Assembly (NCBI GenBank): GCA_029339195.1
Contig: JAPTJF010000247.1
Location: 1-64,000 of the forward strand
Origin: Micractinium sp. NFX-FRZ
Lineage: Eukaryota > Chlorophyta > Trebouxiophyceae > Chlorellales > Chlorellaceae
Reading direction: 5' to 3'
DNA: 64,000 nt
Shown here in pieces: positions 45,920 to 56,615 of the stretch (the stretch's first letter is position 1; every line of letters begins with the position of its first letter). Position numbers and translations under genes: made by a program. Under the pieces are notes generated by a model. The model saw nothing but the letters and a program-made list of their open reading frames with translations. It was not told where the DNA came from and did no database searches.

Positions 45920-48900
45920 CGGCCTCGCTGCCGCTGCCGATGTGCCGCTCCCCTTCCTCTTGGTCATCTGCAACCCACCGGTCCGCAAGAAGCTCCTCCT
46001 CCCCCTCCTCCTCCCCTTCGCTGTCGGAGTACATGACCAGCGGGGCCGCATCTGCTGGCACCTGCAACAAAAGCAAATCAGCAGCAGAATGGCAGCAAAG
46101 TGAGCAGCGTCACTGGATGCACACGCATTCACAAAATGTGCCCTGGCGGGCCCATGGCAGGTACCCGCGCCTTGAGCCCCCCGCTGCCCGCTGCCCCCCG
46201 CTAAGCTCAGCACCGCTGCCCAGCCCCTGCGCTGCGCTGTGCGCCCCAACAACACCCTCTGCCCTGCCACCCTCCCCCGGCACAGGCCGCATTCTGCCGC
46301 GGGCCACCAGTCTCACGTGCCGGGCCTTCAGGTGTGTGGGCAGCTGCAGGTAGTCCTGCGGGTCCTCAAAGGTTGGCAGGAAGCTGCCCGCCACAGCCGG
46401 CTGGGCCGCCGCCCCGTGTGCCGCGGGCCGCGGGCCCCTGCGGGATGGAGGGAGGGAGGGAGGGGAGGGAGGGAGGGGCGCGCTCAACAGGGGTGGCTGG
46501 ATGCCGATGGGAGGCAACCAAGAAGCAGCGCCAGCGGTGCATGCATGCAGCCGCAGGCATGCAGCCGCACTGCGCCCCTCATGTGTGCCCCGCCCCCAAC
46601 CTGCCCCAAGCCTGTGCCTGACATCTGGACCTGCCTGTGCTATGCCCCCTCTCCCCTCGCCTTCCACCCCGTCCTCCCTCCCCCACCAAGCCAACTTGCC
46701 ATGCCCACGAGCCCCCCTGCAGGCTGCATCAACTCCCTACCTCAAAAAGGAATGGTGCTGCACCACCCCCGTACCTCACCCACCCTCCGGTCGCCCTGGA
46801 CCACCCCCTGGTTCCGTGCACCACACGGCCACCAATTCGTACCACCCACCTGGCAATGGCAACATAGCTGAACCGCTCGTCCTGATACGTGCGCGGCTGG
46901 ATGCCGGCGCTGGCCTTGGCGGCACGCTGCAGCTGGGTGCGCTGCAGGCAGGGAGCAGGCATGGGTGCACGCGGGGCGGCATGTGAGCAGGTGGTGGAGA
47001 AGAACACAGAACGAACGTAAATGCTGGGCTTGCAAGGCACAAGAAGGAGCGACATCGGAGCCTGCTCGCCCCAGAAAAGCAGCAGGCACGCTGCGTTGCT
47101 TCCACGTCCCACGCCTCCCAACGGTGGCGGCGGTCGTGCGTCATTGCCCTACCAGCCCAGCCCTCCCAGCCCCCACCTGGAAGCGCTGCACAAAGTGGCA
47201 CCAAGAGGTGCGCCCCTCCAGCGGGCAGGCGCCGTCGTGCGGGCAGGGCGCCACGACATGCGAGCCTCCCTCTGGCGCCGCCGCCGCCTCGCCGCTGCTA
47301 CCACCATGTCTCTGCTGCCCCTGCTGCTGCCCCTGCTGCTGCTGCTCCAAGTCGGCTGCCTCCTTGGCTCCCAGCTCCAGCAGCTGTGTGCGCGCCCGTT
47401 GGATGTGGGCCGCCCCCGCCGGGGTGCCCGGCTCCACCAGCAGCAGCACTCCGGAGGTGCGCTCCCACAGCTGCTCCACCAGCCGCCTGCAGGCTGGCAG
47501 CAGGGGAAGACATTAGGCTCACTAAGCAGCAGCTGGCAGCAGCTGGCAGGAGGCGAGTTCCCAGCATTGACCCAACACCCGCCTGCAAGGCGTGCAAAAG
47601 AGTCAGATGCCGCGAGCCAAGGGGACGCAAAGGTGTCCTGGCATGCATAGGTGGCACTTTGGCACTTTGGCACAGGCATATGGAGCAGGGAGGATGCTGG
47701 GGTGATTCCCAGGGTGGCTCAAAGCTCACAGCTCTGCTCCCCGCAATGCTGGCCCAGCGCCCCGTGTACTTGCCCCACCCAGCGCGTGCTTGCTTGCCTG
47801 CGCTCCTGCTCGCTCCTCAGCTCTCCCAGCACGTAGCCAGCTGTCACCAAATCGTACCACCTGCCCTGCGCCGCGCGGTACCGCGGCGGCAGCTTGTACA
47901 TCCACCGCAGGCGCGGCGGCGGCGCCGGCAGCTCCACTTCCTCTCCCTCTGGCTCCCTAACGTCTGCCGCCGCCGCCGCCGCCTGCTGATCGCCCCACTG
48001 CCTTCCCTGCTGCTGCTGCTCGTCGTGCCGCCGCTCCCGGCCTGCTGCCGCCGCCGCCGCCACCGCCGCTTCGTACTGCTCCCGCTGCCGCTGCTGGATC
48101 TCATTGCCCAGCCAGGCCATTGCATTGGCTGGCTCCACGGCCAGCGCATCCAGCGGCGCCTCCGGCCACACCTGCTGCGCTGCCCACACGGCGGTGCCGG
48201 GGCCCGCCCCGAAATCGAGCTGGCTGGCTGGGCGCCAGGCGGGGCGGCGGTCCCGCACCTCGCCCAGTGCCCGGTGCAGCGCGGCGTAGCAGGCGGGCAG
48301 GCGGGCGGCGGCATAGGCCAGCGCAGCGGGTGTGTCATACAGAGAGCCGCCGTCGGCGATGCTGGACCGCCCTGCCACTGCCCCCGCATTGGCGGCCGCC
48401 TGCGCTGCCTGCTCTGCCGACACCAGGTCAGCCAGGTGGCCGCCCAGCAGCTGCCCAAGCTCTTCCCGTGGCAGGCGGGAGGTGACGGTGCTTACGGGCA
48501 GCGGGGCAGAGCGTGTGAGCGCGCCCAGCGTGGCGGCGCGGCTCTGCCGCCGCTTGCCGCGCCCCTGCCGCCGCGCCGCTGCCTCCTCCGCGCCCTCCAC
48601 CGCGCCCTCGGCGGCAAGCTGCTCGGCGAGGTTTGGGTGCACGCCGCCGCGGTGCTTGCTGCGGGACATGTGCCGCAGCCGGTAGCTCAGCTCCTGGCCC
48701 CTCCGCCTCACCTCCTTGCTGTTGGCCCCTGCTCAACACAGCGCAGAGCAGCGGGGGCGGGGGCATAAGAGGAGGCGCAAGGTGGGCGGGGGGAGGGGCG
48801 AGCGGCGGGGCGAGATGCAGTCACGTGCCACCGTCCAAAGGGTCCGCAGCGGCAAGTGCAGTGGTTCAGCACGCTGACAAGACGTGCAGTGTCCCAGTAC

Positions 48901-49160
48901 AGAGGAGTTTTTTGCCAGCTTGGCATTCAAAAGTCGCATGCACGGCCCCAGCCCCACGCGCCTTTGGCTGCCTCGTCAATGGCGGCAGCCACGTCAGGCG
49001 GCAGCACCGTCATGCCGCCCCGCAGGCTGACTAGCTGCGCCACCTCTGCTGCGATGACCACGGGAGGTTGATGACTCTGTTGTGGGGTTGCAGCAGTGGA
49101 GCTGAGGCGCGCCAGGCGCCCCAGCAGCCCGCCGCCCTGGCGCCGTAGAGCAGCGGCCAT
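44803..49160 (-). CDS. METTL17/Rsm22-type mitochondrial ribosome assembly factor
   Basis: Exons 5' to 3' 49160-48958, 48718-47798, 47486-47177, 46941-46850, 46437-46317, 46061-45566 and 45353-44803 give 897 aa. The start MAAALRRQGGGLLGRLARLS looks like a mitochondrial presequence. A methyltransferase fold has SAM motif I LDFGAGPGTAVWAAQQVWPE near residue 235 and YDLVTAGYVLGEL. The Fe-S type motif CPHDGACP...WCHFVQRFQRT lies near residue 450, then FSYVAIARGPRP. The C-terminal block has WSRVIREPRKRSGHVVLDIC and YRLARRLRWGDLWP. These are hallmarks of METTL17/Rsm22, which supports small-subunit mitoribosome assembly. A serine/acid-rich insert of ~160 residues (about 550-715) separates the last block from the rest, making it longer than usual. 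Intron 2 has a GC donor. It is head to head with the CCDC97-like gene. Confidence 0.9.
45820..45925 (-). repeat. AGC-rich polyserine-coding repeat in the METTL17 gene
   Basis: Runs of AGC (CTG on the plus strand) code for stretches of serine broken by aspartate and glutamate (for example DSSSSSSSSSSDESSSSDSD). Repeat slippage probably made this part of the insert. Confidence 0.8.
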
Positions 49161-49623
49161 CGTTTCGGGACCCCTGTGTTCGGCAGGAGTCGATGCTCCA
49201 AATCCAATCGAGTGACAATGGAAGCAGCTTGCTTGAGCGCCTGCAGCGGCATGCCTGCTGTCAAATGCGCAGCAGGCAGGCCACGACCTCCACTCGGAGC
49301 AATTGCGGGGTTCCAAGGCTAAATTCACACGAACACCGGGAGCTCTGAACCGAGCTGCGCGCGTGTTGGCACCGAAGGAAGCTCCCGTCGCTCCTGCGCC
49401 CCTGTGCCCTGCAGCAGCTTTGCCTGCAGCAGGTAAGCTGGTTGAATCCAACCCGATCGGAGCCAGCTGCAACAAACCCCTCGGGTGCTGTCGCCACCTG
49501 CCGCCAGCCGCTGCCCGCTGCCTGCAGACCCACCGCCCACTGCCGTCCGCCTCCGTGGCGGCAGACCCTGCCCCTCCCCTCCCTCTCCATCCCTCCACCT
49601 CTGTCCTCCACGCACGCAGCACA
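49161..49623. promoter_or_regulatory. Head-to-head METTL17 / CCDC97-like promoter region
   Basis: 463 bp between divergent start codons must hold both promoters and 5' UTRs. No TATA box is obvious. Confidence 0.45.
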
Positions 49624-52600
49624 ATGGGCAACGAGACGAGGCAACTTCCCCAGGCAGCCGTCGACGCCATCGCCGCCCGCCTGGCAGCGTTGCCGGACCT
49701 GCGCGTTCCCGCGCAGCTGCGGGGCGGCAGCACAGGGCAGCGCAAGCGGGAGTACCTTCAGGCCCTGCTGCTGCACGACCCAGGCAATACATGAACGCGC
49801 ATGCTAATATGTGCTGCGTCTTGCCTGCTTCCTGCATGGCCCGAGCCAGCATGCGGCAGGCAGCGGGGGGGCCCAGAGGTTGGGCAGGCAATCGGGAGGG
49901 GCGACACAGAGCAGCCAAGGCCTGCCTGCTACCCCGCTTACTGGCTGGTACATCACCTGCTGGCAGGAGCGGCCTGTGCTGCCCATGCTGCGTGCCTGCC
50001 TGGCGCCGGCCTGCTGATGTCTCCGTGAGGCTCTGCCCGCCTGCAGGCGTGTTTCTGGAGCGGCATGGCGACAGCCTGACGGCTGGGGAGCGGGGGCAGT
50101 TCCAGCCGCTGCGGGGGGACTATGAGGTGGGTGTGGGGTGTGTGTGCGAGATGTCAGTGTGACCTTTAATTGTTGGGCAGGGGCCCTGCATTGAAGGTGT
50201 TTGCACCCAAGGAGAAAACTGAGGTGGCAGGCAGGCCAGGCTGCGACGGTCCTGGTTTGAGGGGCTGGGTATTGCTCCGAGACCAGGCAAAGCAGCGCCT
50301 CTGTCACGGCCCCTGGTCCCCTGCCTTGCCTCCCACACACGCCTTGCGCCTGCCACGCTGCCGCCTCGCAGGTCGACTTTTACCTGCGCACCCTGGAGGA
50401 TGGGGAGGATGCGCAGAAGCGGGGGCAGGTGGCGCGCAACCGCCGGCTTGCCTACATGAACCGGTGGGGGCGGGCAGCCTCAGGAATAACTTGCGGCTAT
50501 TCTGGGTTTGAAACTTGAATTGGGGCTTTTTGCAGTCTCCATACAGCAGGCTGGATGGCTGGCAGGTGCCTGCCGTCTCACGGCGATTGCCTGCCGTCAC
50601 GGCGCTAGAGTGCTCCCCAGCCAGCTTCAAGCCCCGGGGCAGGCAGCCCAGCCCACTGCCCTGCTGCTGGCACCCAGCACTGCTTGTCCCCCTCTGCGCG
50701 TGTGCATACGCGTCCCGGCCCCCGCACAGCTCACCAACCAAAGTTCACCCGCCCCCTTGTATGCCCATGCCCGCCTGGCGCCAGGCTGGAAAGGGAGGGC
50801 GCGTACTTTTCGGAGAAGGAGATGCGGGACCGCCAGCCTGGCATGTACCATCAGTACGTAGGGCAGTACCGCCCCCCAGAGGTGCCCCAGGGTGAGCCCA
50901 ACCGGCGTGCACAGCCCCCCATGCCCGTGCGCTGCGCCAGCCTGGAATGCACCATCGGCACACTGGGGCGCCATGTGGACCCAGCCCCGACCTGCCTGCT
51001 CTGCCTCCTTGCTGCCCCTTGCAGGCGCTGCCGAGGGCTGCCAGGCTAGCGGGAGCTTAGCCGGTCGAGAAGCATTGTGCGGGCCCAACCTCGCCTGCTT
51101 GTATTGCTTCCATGCACCCCTCATGCAGGCGCCGCTGAGGGCTGCCAGGCAGGCAGCACCCTGGCCGGCTGAGAGCAACGTGCAGACCCAGCCTTGACTG
51201 CTTGCTCTGCTTCCATGCACCACCCATGCAGGCGCCGCCGAGGGCTGCCAGGCGGGGACCATCCTAGCTGAGAGCATCATGCGGCAACAGGATGAGCTGG
51301 GCATGAGGGAGCGGGCAGAGGCGGAGGAGCGTCTGTGGGGGCAGCAGGCGGCGGTGGCGGCGGCTCAGGAGAATGAAGAAGAGGAGAGCGAGAGTGAGGA
51401 GGAGGGCGATGGAGGGGCAGGCGGGCAACGGGGGGCTGGCAGTACTGCCCAGCCGCCAGCGCAGCAGCAGCAGCAGCAGCTGGAGCAGCAGCAGGGCGAG
51501 CTGGGCGGCTCCTTGCGGCAGCAGCAGCCACAGAGTGCTGCTGCACGCGCGGCCGTGCCGGGCAGCGGCAGCGACGATGGCAGCGGCGAAGAAGGCGCGA
51601 TGGGCGAGGGGGAGGAGGGGGGCGAAGGCGCGGCAGAGTATGTGCACATCTCAGCGGAGGAGCAGCATGAGAATGCGACCGCCTTTTTGGATATCATGAA
51701 GCAGGCAGGTTGGGGGGGGGCAAGAGTATGGTTTTGTGTTGTTGTTTTTTGTGTCGCACTTGCGTTTGGAAGGCACGTGTTGCGAAGGGGGGTGGGGCCA
51801 GCTGTGCAGCTGCATCCCTAGACATCAGCAGGCAGGCAGGCAGGCAGGCGGGGGCACGGGTGGGGGTAAGCTTAGGTCAGCAGCAGCCAGCAAGTGGTAT
51901 GAGCGCCGGCAGCCGTGTGTTCTGGCTGTTACAAGCTGCTCCTCAGTGTGGTAGGCTTGCTCTGGCCCAGTGCATGCCCTGCGCAGTGTGTGCATCACAC
52001 GACGGGCGGGCCGCACCGCCCCCCGTCTCCCGCCGCAGAGCACTGCACGCGCCGGCGCCGACTGATCACTGGCCCGCCCACCCCACCTGCCCCACTTGCA
52101 GCGCTTCCTGGCTGGCCAAGACACCGGGGTGGACTATGCAGCCATTGATGCGGGTGAGGTGGCGCCAGGCTGGCGCCAGGGTGGCACCAGGCAGAGCATG
52201 TGCAGGGCATGCGCAACTCCGCCGCCCACGGCTGTTGCCCCGCTGCACACGCCCTGCGTGTTGCCCCACGCAACACCCCTACGCGGCCACGTCACTCCCA
52301 GCCTTGTCAGCTTGCACCCTACTCCACGCGCCTCCCTGCCAACTCCCGGCATCTCCCCTTCTCCCTGTTTATCCCTTCCTTCCTGGGTGTCGTTTCTTCC
52401 TCTGCAGATAATGACCTGGACAAGACTGGCTCTTCCCGTCTCCTCTGGGCCGACATTTTCCTTGTTCTGCTCTGCAGATGATGCTCTAGACGAAATTCAA
52501 GACCTCCCCAAGCCCCTCCCTTGTCTCACCGCTTTGACATCTTTGCTTCCAACCTTCCCCGCTCCTCCATGCCCCACCCACTCACTGCCCTGCCTTGCCC

Positions 52601-52687
52601 CACCCTTCTGCTGCAGATGCCGAGCTGGATGATGACTGGGCGGAGCAGGCGGGGCGTGACGCCGAGGACAAATACTTTGACGACTGA
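49624..52687 (+). CDS. CCDC97-domain protein
   Basis: Exons 49624-49783, 50047-50126, 50372-50463, 50785-50891, 51232-51704, 52102-52153 and 52617-52687 give 344 aa. Family signatures are VFLERHGDSLTAGERGQF, VDFYLRTLEDGED, RNRRLAYMNRLEREGAYFSE, EMRDRQPGMYHQYVGQY and RFLAGQDTGVDYAAID, with the acidic end DWAEQAGRDAEDKYFDD. CCDC97 proteins elsewhere associate with the SF3B part of the U2 snRNP, so a nuclear splicing role is inferred. A long Q/E/S-rich acidic linker fills the middle of exon 5. Introns 1 (CAG|gcaata) and 5 (CAG|gcaggt) need GC donors to keep frame. Introns 4 and 6 contain decoy copies of the next exon's start. Confidence 0.88.
51021..51290 (+). repeat. 103-104 bp tandem repeat spanning a splice acceptor, CCDC97-like gene
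   Basis: Three copies of tgcag followed by GGCGCYGCYGAGGGCTGCCA, starting at 51025, 51129 and 51232. Each is followed by a short exon-like stretch, then intron-like sequence ending in catgcag. Only the third copy continues into the long open exon 5, so the first two are decoy acceptors inside intron 4. Confidence 0.88.
52408..52500 (+). repeat. Two decoy copies of the start of the CCDC97-like last exon
   Basis: ctgcag is followed at 52408 by ATAATGACCTGGACAAGACT and at 52477 by ATGATGCTCTAGACGAAATT. The true exon at 52617 begins ATGCCGAGCTGGATGATGAC. Copy 2 has an in-frame stop. Confidence 0.6.
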
Positions 52688-53173
52688 CTGCCCCGGCTGT
52701 GCGTGCGATGGTGAAGGACAAAGGGCGCTCAGCACAGCACTGACAGTGACTGGTTAGGACGCAGTCGTGCCTCTCCTTCCAACCCAGCACACCAAGTACG
52801 CTGCACGTGCGCCTTCTGAGTCGCCTCTCCCTGCAAGATGTGGTTTGCAACCTCGTTACATCGGCGTCAACACGTCCAGTAACGTCATGGTGCAGCGCTG
52901 GGGTGAGAGAGGGAGGAGGGTACATACACTGGAGCCCCGCAGAGGCAGAGAGGGGTGCGCAGACAGGCGGAGGGCAGGCTGAACGTAAGGCAGTTATCCG
53001 ATAGGTGCAATCAGATCTCTCAGGAGGAGTGGGAAGTGGGGGGAGAAGGGCTGGGCCAGGAGGGTCAGGTTTGGGAGGACAGCAGAGGGGCACATGCAAG
53101 TGATGCAGCCCCGCCGCGCCGCTGCAGACTAGCAACTTGGGCAGGCTCAGGGTCTTGTGACCCACAGAACAGC
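52688..53173. other. Intergenic stretch, convergent genes
   Basis: No gene seen; it contains the two 3' UTRs. Confidence 0.4.
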
Positions 53174-56100
53174 CTAGCTGCTGCCGTTGCCGCCGTTGCT
53201 GCCTCCCGCCGCCGCCGCTGCCGACGCCCGTGTCATCTCCACAATCAGCTCCTTGATTGACTTGCGGTCGGTGGCGGGGCGGGGGAAGGGCAGGCGCGCC
53301 TTGAACTGGTCCTTGCCCCGCTCGCATGCCACGCTCATGCCCAGGCGGTCGATGGCCAGGATGGTGGCCTTGTTCACTGCATGGGAGCCGGTGGGGGGGG
53401 GCGGAAGCGGGGCAAGAGGGGGGTTGAGGTGGGGTGGTGCGGGGCAGGGGCAGATGCTTTTGTGAAGATAAAGTCCACATCTCGACTTCATTCATTTCTT
53501 TTTGCAGCACTCCAACAACACAATCATCCCAGCATTTCGGAGAAGCGAGATTTTGGGTCAAATTTTAATTCTAAGGAGAGAGAGGGCAGAGAGGGGATGA
53601 AGAAAAAGCACAGGGCGCGCACTGCTAGCGCGAGGCCATCTGGAAGCATCCACAGCGCATTGTCCATTGCATCAGAGCATGGTCAGCGCCCTTGGTGCCA
53701 CGCCATTGCAACCGACCCTGGCACCCAGAATTGCACGCTCCTCTGCGAGGCTGAAAGTCACTTGCATGGCTTTCTGCCCCACCTGTGATGCCCACATAGT
53801 GCTTGATCATGGCCGCCGTGGAATCGGCGTGGTCGTCGTTCATGTGGCCGGCCACGGGGGCAGAGAAGGGGGCGATGGGGTCGGGCTGCGCCTCCACATA
53901 CTCCTCGGCAGTCACCTGTGGTGGTGGGGGGTGAGGTGGGGTGGGGTGGGGTCGGGTTTGGTGTGTGTGTGTGTGTGGAGGGGTGTGGGGGGGGAAGGGA
54001 TGCATCAGTAGAACCACAAAAGGAAACCGGATTTGAGTGCCCAGTCACGCCTGTCCCACCTGCACACGGCACTGCACCACCTGCAACCGGCGCACCTTGC
54101 CCGCGCGTGCAAAGCCGGCCACCAGGCGCGCCAGCACAACCTCCTCCATGCGGAACAGGCTGCAGGGGGGGGGGGACAGTAAGTTGCATGCCAAGTACGG
54201 TTTAACAAACAGGAGCTCCACGCACGGCCAGCACAGCATCCACTGCAAGGGGGGGCAGGGGGCGACGGCCAACACAGCATATAACTACGCATGAGGAGAG
54301 CTGGACTGGGCAGTCTTAGGCAGCCAGGGAGGAAGACCACTGGCTGGGCTGAACAGACCGTGCAGGCAGCGGCGGCAACAGCCCTGGCGGGCAGGCGGCA
54401 GCACTCGTCGACACGGGGAGCTGCAGGGCCGCCGGCGGCGCGTGCAGCAGCTGTGGGCAGGGGGGTGTAGCAACCCCCAATTGACTGCCACACCTGCGGC
54501 CACCAAAGTCAACCCAGCAGCTGGCGGTGTGTGCCCGGCCCAGCCAGCCCAGTCCCGGAACAGCCCCACCATTCATCAAGAATGGGAGACAGCTTCACGC
54601 CAGCTTCACCTGAAGTCGCCAAACTCCACCCAGAAGCTGTTGGGGTGCGCCTGCATGTACAGCTGCTTGGCCGCCGCCCGCTCGGCCTCGTCGGTGATCA
54701 CTGCCATGCGGCCCAGCAGGTTGACCCGCCCGTCGGCGATGCCCTGCCGAGGGAAAGCAGGGGGGGGAGCAGCGGGAACAGCGGGTTGGGGCCATGCGGT
54801 CCGGCAGCTTCGCCCGCCCGTCGGCAATGCACTGCACAGGAAGGGGGGGAAGCAGGGGCATGCACATGTGGTGGGGGGACACCGCCCAGCGCCCGCCCCA
54901 CTTGAGAGGGCCACCCCACGGTGAAATCTCCACAGCACCACTTGAATGCCATACAGCACTGACGCATGCCGCCTGCTCGCCACCCGTCCCTCACCCTGAA
55001 GGGCTGCGCCATGACGGTCAGGCTGCACCGCGGCTCCTTCTTCACGTCGGCGGTGTGGGGGCTCATGGTGGAGAAGGCAAAGATGGGGCGGCCCTGCGGG
55101 GGGCGGGCAGCAGAGGGTGCACATGATGAGCTTGATGTGAAGGTGCGTGGTGGAAAAAGGCAGAGGTGGGGCGCCCCTGCAGCGGGTGCGGGCGGGTGGA
55201 GCAGAGGGCACACGCGGGTCTTTTTCACAGCACATGACGTGCGCTGTGCAAGGGGCTTTCAAGGATCACAACAGCAAAGATGGGGCGGCGGTGCAGGGGC
55301 AGGAGGGGCAGGAAGGCCAGGCTCCTGTTTGCGTCCGCAATAAAGGGTGGGGGCAGCAGCTGGCGACGGCGGTGATGAAGCAGTGAACGGAGCTTGGCGA
55401 GGGACGGGCAGGCAAGCAGGCAGGCGGCAGGCACCGATCGAACGCCCTGCTGCGCGGGCCAACCGCGACCGTAGGCAGCCTGCCCCGACCAACCTCCCGC
55501 CCCACCCCGCCCTGCCTCCCCCCCCATCTCCAACCCTGCACATGTGTACCTCCCCACCCACCTGCTCATCTGCAGCATACTCCACAACCGACCCGCTGGG
55601 GAAACCCTCCAGCTCGCCACGCCCCTGGGTGGCCAGCACCCCAAACCTGCAGCAGCAATGCAACGATCAGCATGTGCGGGCAACGGCCGCTGTGGCAGAG
55701 GCTGCGGCAGAGGGCTTGCTAGGGCGGAGACGCCGGGCACAGGTACTGTGGCAGTACCATGGTGGCAGCGCATGCATCACCGGGTGCTGTGCGCCTCGCT
55801 GCGCTGTGCGCTGCCTGCGACCACCCCAATGCCCAGCCAGCTTAGCACCCGCGCTCCCGGGAAATTTGCCTGGAGCCACACCCCTTCACAATCGTCAGCG
55901 CCCGCTCACTGCCCACTCACTTGCCGAGGGACACTAGCGTGCGTGCCTCCTCCGCCAGACTGATGCGCGCAGCAGTTGCCTGGTGGTCCCTGTACGCCAG
56001 GAGCTCAGGGTCTTGCGCCTCCAGGTTGGCCGCGCTGTTGGCGGGCGCCTGGTGCCCCCGCTGCGGCTCCTCCTTCTCCTCCTTCTCCTCCGCCGCCGCT

Positions 56101-56372
56101 GCCCCCGCCTGCTGCTCTGCGCGCGTCGCCATCCGCGCGGTGCGCTGCGCCTGCCGGCGCGCCTGCTGGCAGACGCCCGCGTTCAGGCGGCGAGGGACCT
56201 GCGCAGCAGGGCAGTGCTGGGAGCGGATTCACCGATCACCCACAAGGTAAAGGCGACACTTGCAGGGGCGCTGGGCCACACATCGATCTCGGAGAGAGAT
56301 GCCGAGCTCTGACGAGATGCGGTCAGTGCGCCTTACCAGGCCCAGGCCAGCGCGCAGAACGGAAGTCTGCAT
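53174..56372 (-). CDS. HugZ-like (DUF2470 / FMN split-barrel) protein, probably plastid
   Basis: Exons 5' to 3' 56372-56337, 56198-55921, 55646-55562, 55093-54995, 54743-54610, 54159-54060, 53915-53783 and 53376-53174 give 355 aa. The N-terminus (MQTSVLRAGLGLVPRRLNAG) suits a plastid transit peptide. A split-barrel domain follows with FGVLATQG, EGFPSGSVVEYAADEQGRPI, FAFSTMSPHTADVKKEPRCS and NSFWVEFGDF. The DUF2470 C-terminal domain has FSAPVAGHMNDDHADSTAAM and IKHYVGITVNKATILAIDRL, then FKARLPFPRPATDRKSIKEL. The HMNDDHA segment is the conserved haem-region motif. Plant relatives bind or degrade haem in plastids; that role is inferred. Two introns hold decoy copies of the next exon's start. 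Confidence 0.87.
53961..53979. repeat. (GT)n microsatellite in a HugZ-like gene intron
   Basis: A short, nearly pure TG run followed by G-rich sequence, between exons 6 and 7. Confidence 0.7.
54786..54831 (-). repeat. Decoy copy of the start of HugZ-like exon 5
   Basis: On the minus strand gtgcag precedes TGCATTGCCGACGGGCGGGC. The true exon 88 nt on begins GGCATCGCCGACGGGCGGGT. Both go on to CGCATGGC. Translated CIADGRAKLPDRMA against GIADGRVNLLGRMA. Confidence 0.8.
55141..55291 (-). repeat. Two decoy copies of the start of HugZ-like exon 4
   Basis: The true exon (55093) begins GGCCGCCCCATCTTTGCCTT. Upstream in intron 3 are ctgcag|GGGCGCCCCACCTCTGCCTT (55176-55141) and CGCCGCCCCATCTTTGCTGT (from about 55291). 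They are about 83 and 198 nt away. Confidence 0.75.
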
Positions 56373-56615
56373 GTGGGTGTTCACGACGGCTTGCTGGCCG
56401 TCACACGAATTTTACAATCTGAGTTGAGCTTGCAGCTGCAGAGTGGAGCGATCGGGTCCGCTCCAAACCAAAACTAGCATCCCCGCTGGCGGCAGGTGGG
56501 CCACCGTGGCGGGCGGAGGCGCAAGCATAAAGCGGCCCCAATCGGCTGAATGCCATGTTGCCGCGTCCAGAACTATGTTATTTACAAACTCAAACAGCAT
56601 TCAGTGACTTGTTCC

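Noticed and set aside
45410..46270. 286-aa alanine-rich minus-strand frame overlapping METTL17 exon 6
   Set aside because: It is the +1 frame of the serine-repeat exon (AGC read as GCA). The serine/acidic frame is the one that joins both neighbouring exons in phase.
46165..46316. Extension of METTL17 exon 5 to a donor at 46164
   Set aside because: It would shift the frame of the next exon. The donor CAC|gtgaga at 46316 keeps VPADAAPLVMYSDSE in frame.
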